Positions 12,039-12,467 of a stretch of 12,467 nt of DNA are shown here, in pieces. How positions within the stretch are numbered: the first letter of the stretch is position 1; every line of letters begins with the position of its first letter. The stretch spans positions 1 to 12,467 of the forward strand of contig PXDG01000162.1 of assembly GCA_003565105.1 (NCBI GenBank), read 5' to 3'. The position numbers were made by a program, and so were the translations under genes. This DNA comes from Parcubacteria group bacterium (lineage in GTDB: Bacteria; Patescibacteriota; Minisyncoccia; SW-4-49-11). The notes beneath the pieces were generated by a model. The model was not told the origin of the DNA, did not search any database, and worked only from the letters and a program-made list of their open reading frames with translations.

Positions 12039-12467
12039 ATGGAAAACCTACTCACCGAACTAACACAGTACATACCAGACAGAGTAAACCAGGTAGGAGG
12101 GGGAATACTAACCCTCGGAGGAGTTTTTTTGGCCTGGTGGTACATCAACCCATTTCAACGAAAGAACTCACCGCAAAACCCTGATTTTAAAACCGATACC
12201 TATCGCACTATCCCATTCAAAAAATTACAGCAAGATCTCGTCATACTTGAAATTAAAATCCCAAAGCAGGCAGAAAAAACAAACTTCCAAGTACAGCAAA
12301 AGCTGATAAAAAAGCTCTTTTCACACTACCGAGATCCCATCCTCGGAGCAGGAGATTGGAGAAGTCAAAAATTCGCCTTCTGGGCGCAGAAATTTTTCTT
12401 ATGGGTCCTAGTTCGGTTTTCAACAAAAACACTCTTCACACTCCAAATTATGGCCGAATACGGAAGA
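12039..12467 (+). CDS. Probable conjugation (type IV secretion) membrane ATPase, N-terminal part
   Basis: The first 143 codons of a gene that runs off the window. A short amphipathic start (MENLLTELTQYI) is followed by one membrane helix at about 19-38 (GGGILTLGGVFLAWWYINPF). Then comes a soluble segment, IPFKKLQQDLVILEIKIPKQ plus FQVQQKLIKKLFSHY. A membrane anchor followed by 'hhLEhxhPK...ha.Q.h...h' is typical of the N-terminal region of large DNA-pumping ATPases (VirD4/TraG-like or DUF87/HerA-like) in conjugative elements of Gram-positive and candidate-phylum bacteria. The Walker motifs would lie further right, so the call is an inference from pattern. The ATG at 12039 is the first start after a stop at 11910. 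The gene points away from the maintenance operon. Confidence 0.5.
   Translation, partial: MENLLTELTQYIPDRVNQVGGGILTLGGVFLAWWYINPFQRKNSPQNPDFKTDTYRTIPFKKLQQDLVILEIKIPKQAEKTNFQVQQKLIKKLFSHYRDPILGAGDWRSQKFAFWAQKFFLWVLVRFSTKTLFTLQIMAEYGR

Noticed and set aside
1..12467. Alternative genetic code with TGA as an amino acid
   Set aside because: All long ORFs are complete under the standard code, and TGA occurs as a sensible stop at overlapping gene junctions.

Overview
The window is AT-rich bacterial DNA that reads as one side of a plasmid or plasmid-derived conjugative element. No ribosomal, tRNA or core housekeeping gene is present. Instead there is a partition operon, small winged-helix initiator-like genes, an origin-like repeat cluster, the start of a probable conjugation gene and a string of accessory genes. 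The standard genetic code fits, and several genes have Shine-Dalgarno sequences. The host cannot be fixed from sequence alone; a Gram-positive or candidate-phylum (CPR-like) bacterium is possible, but that is a weak inference.

Layout from left to right. At 3-494 (+) lies the C-terminal half of an APH-type kinase. At 549-1106 (-) is a serine resolvase, with a cluster of GTAACAAAA-type repeats just upstream that may be its resolution site. At 1283-2272 (-) are a four-helix membrane protein, a Trp-rich hypothetical protein and a truncated MazG-like pyrophosphatase; the last two meet at an apparent recombination junction. At 2325-3891 (-) is a nucleotide-metabolism-like operon: a carbamoyltransferase N-terminal fragment, a small ORF, a P-loop kinase and a HAD hydrolase, closed by a strong terminator. 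At 3905-3999 is a broken 3' end of an initiator gene. At 4005-9005 (-) is a defence module: a 1500-residue Mrr-like nuclease/STAND NTPase that resembles Avs4, preceded by a small HIT-like protein. At 9119-11074 (-) is the plasmid maintenance operon parA, ribbon-helix-helix partner, winged-helix 1, winged-helix 2. At 11096-12038 is a noncoding control region with the par promoter, palindromes, an AT-rich stretch, a DnaA box, iteron-like repeats and three tandem 13-mers. At 12039 (+) a probable conjugation ATPase/coupling protein begins and runs off the end.

The most informative observation is that the defence module is bracketed by two copies of the 3' end of the same initiator gene: the intact one at 9119 and a diverged, frameshifted one at 3905. 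The differences between them are mostly synonymous, so the second copy probably came from a related plasmid's functional gene rather than from simple local duplication. The module therefore looks like cargo joined to this backbone by recombination between related replicons. Several other junctions (MazG fragment, carbamoyltransferase fragment) show the same patchwork assembly.
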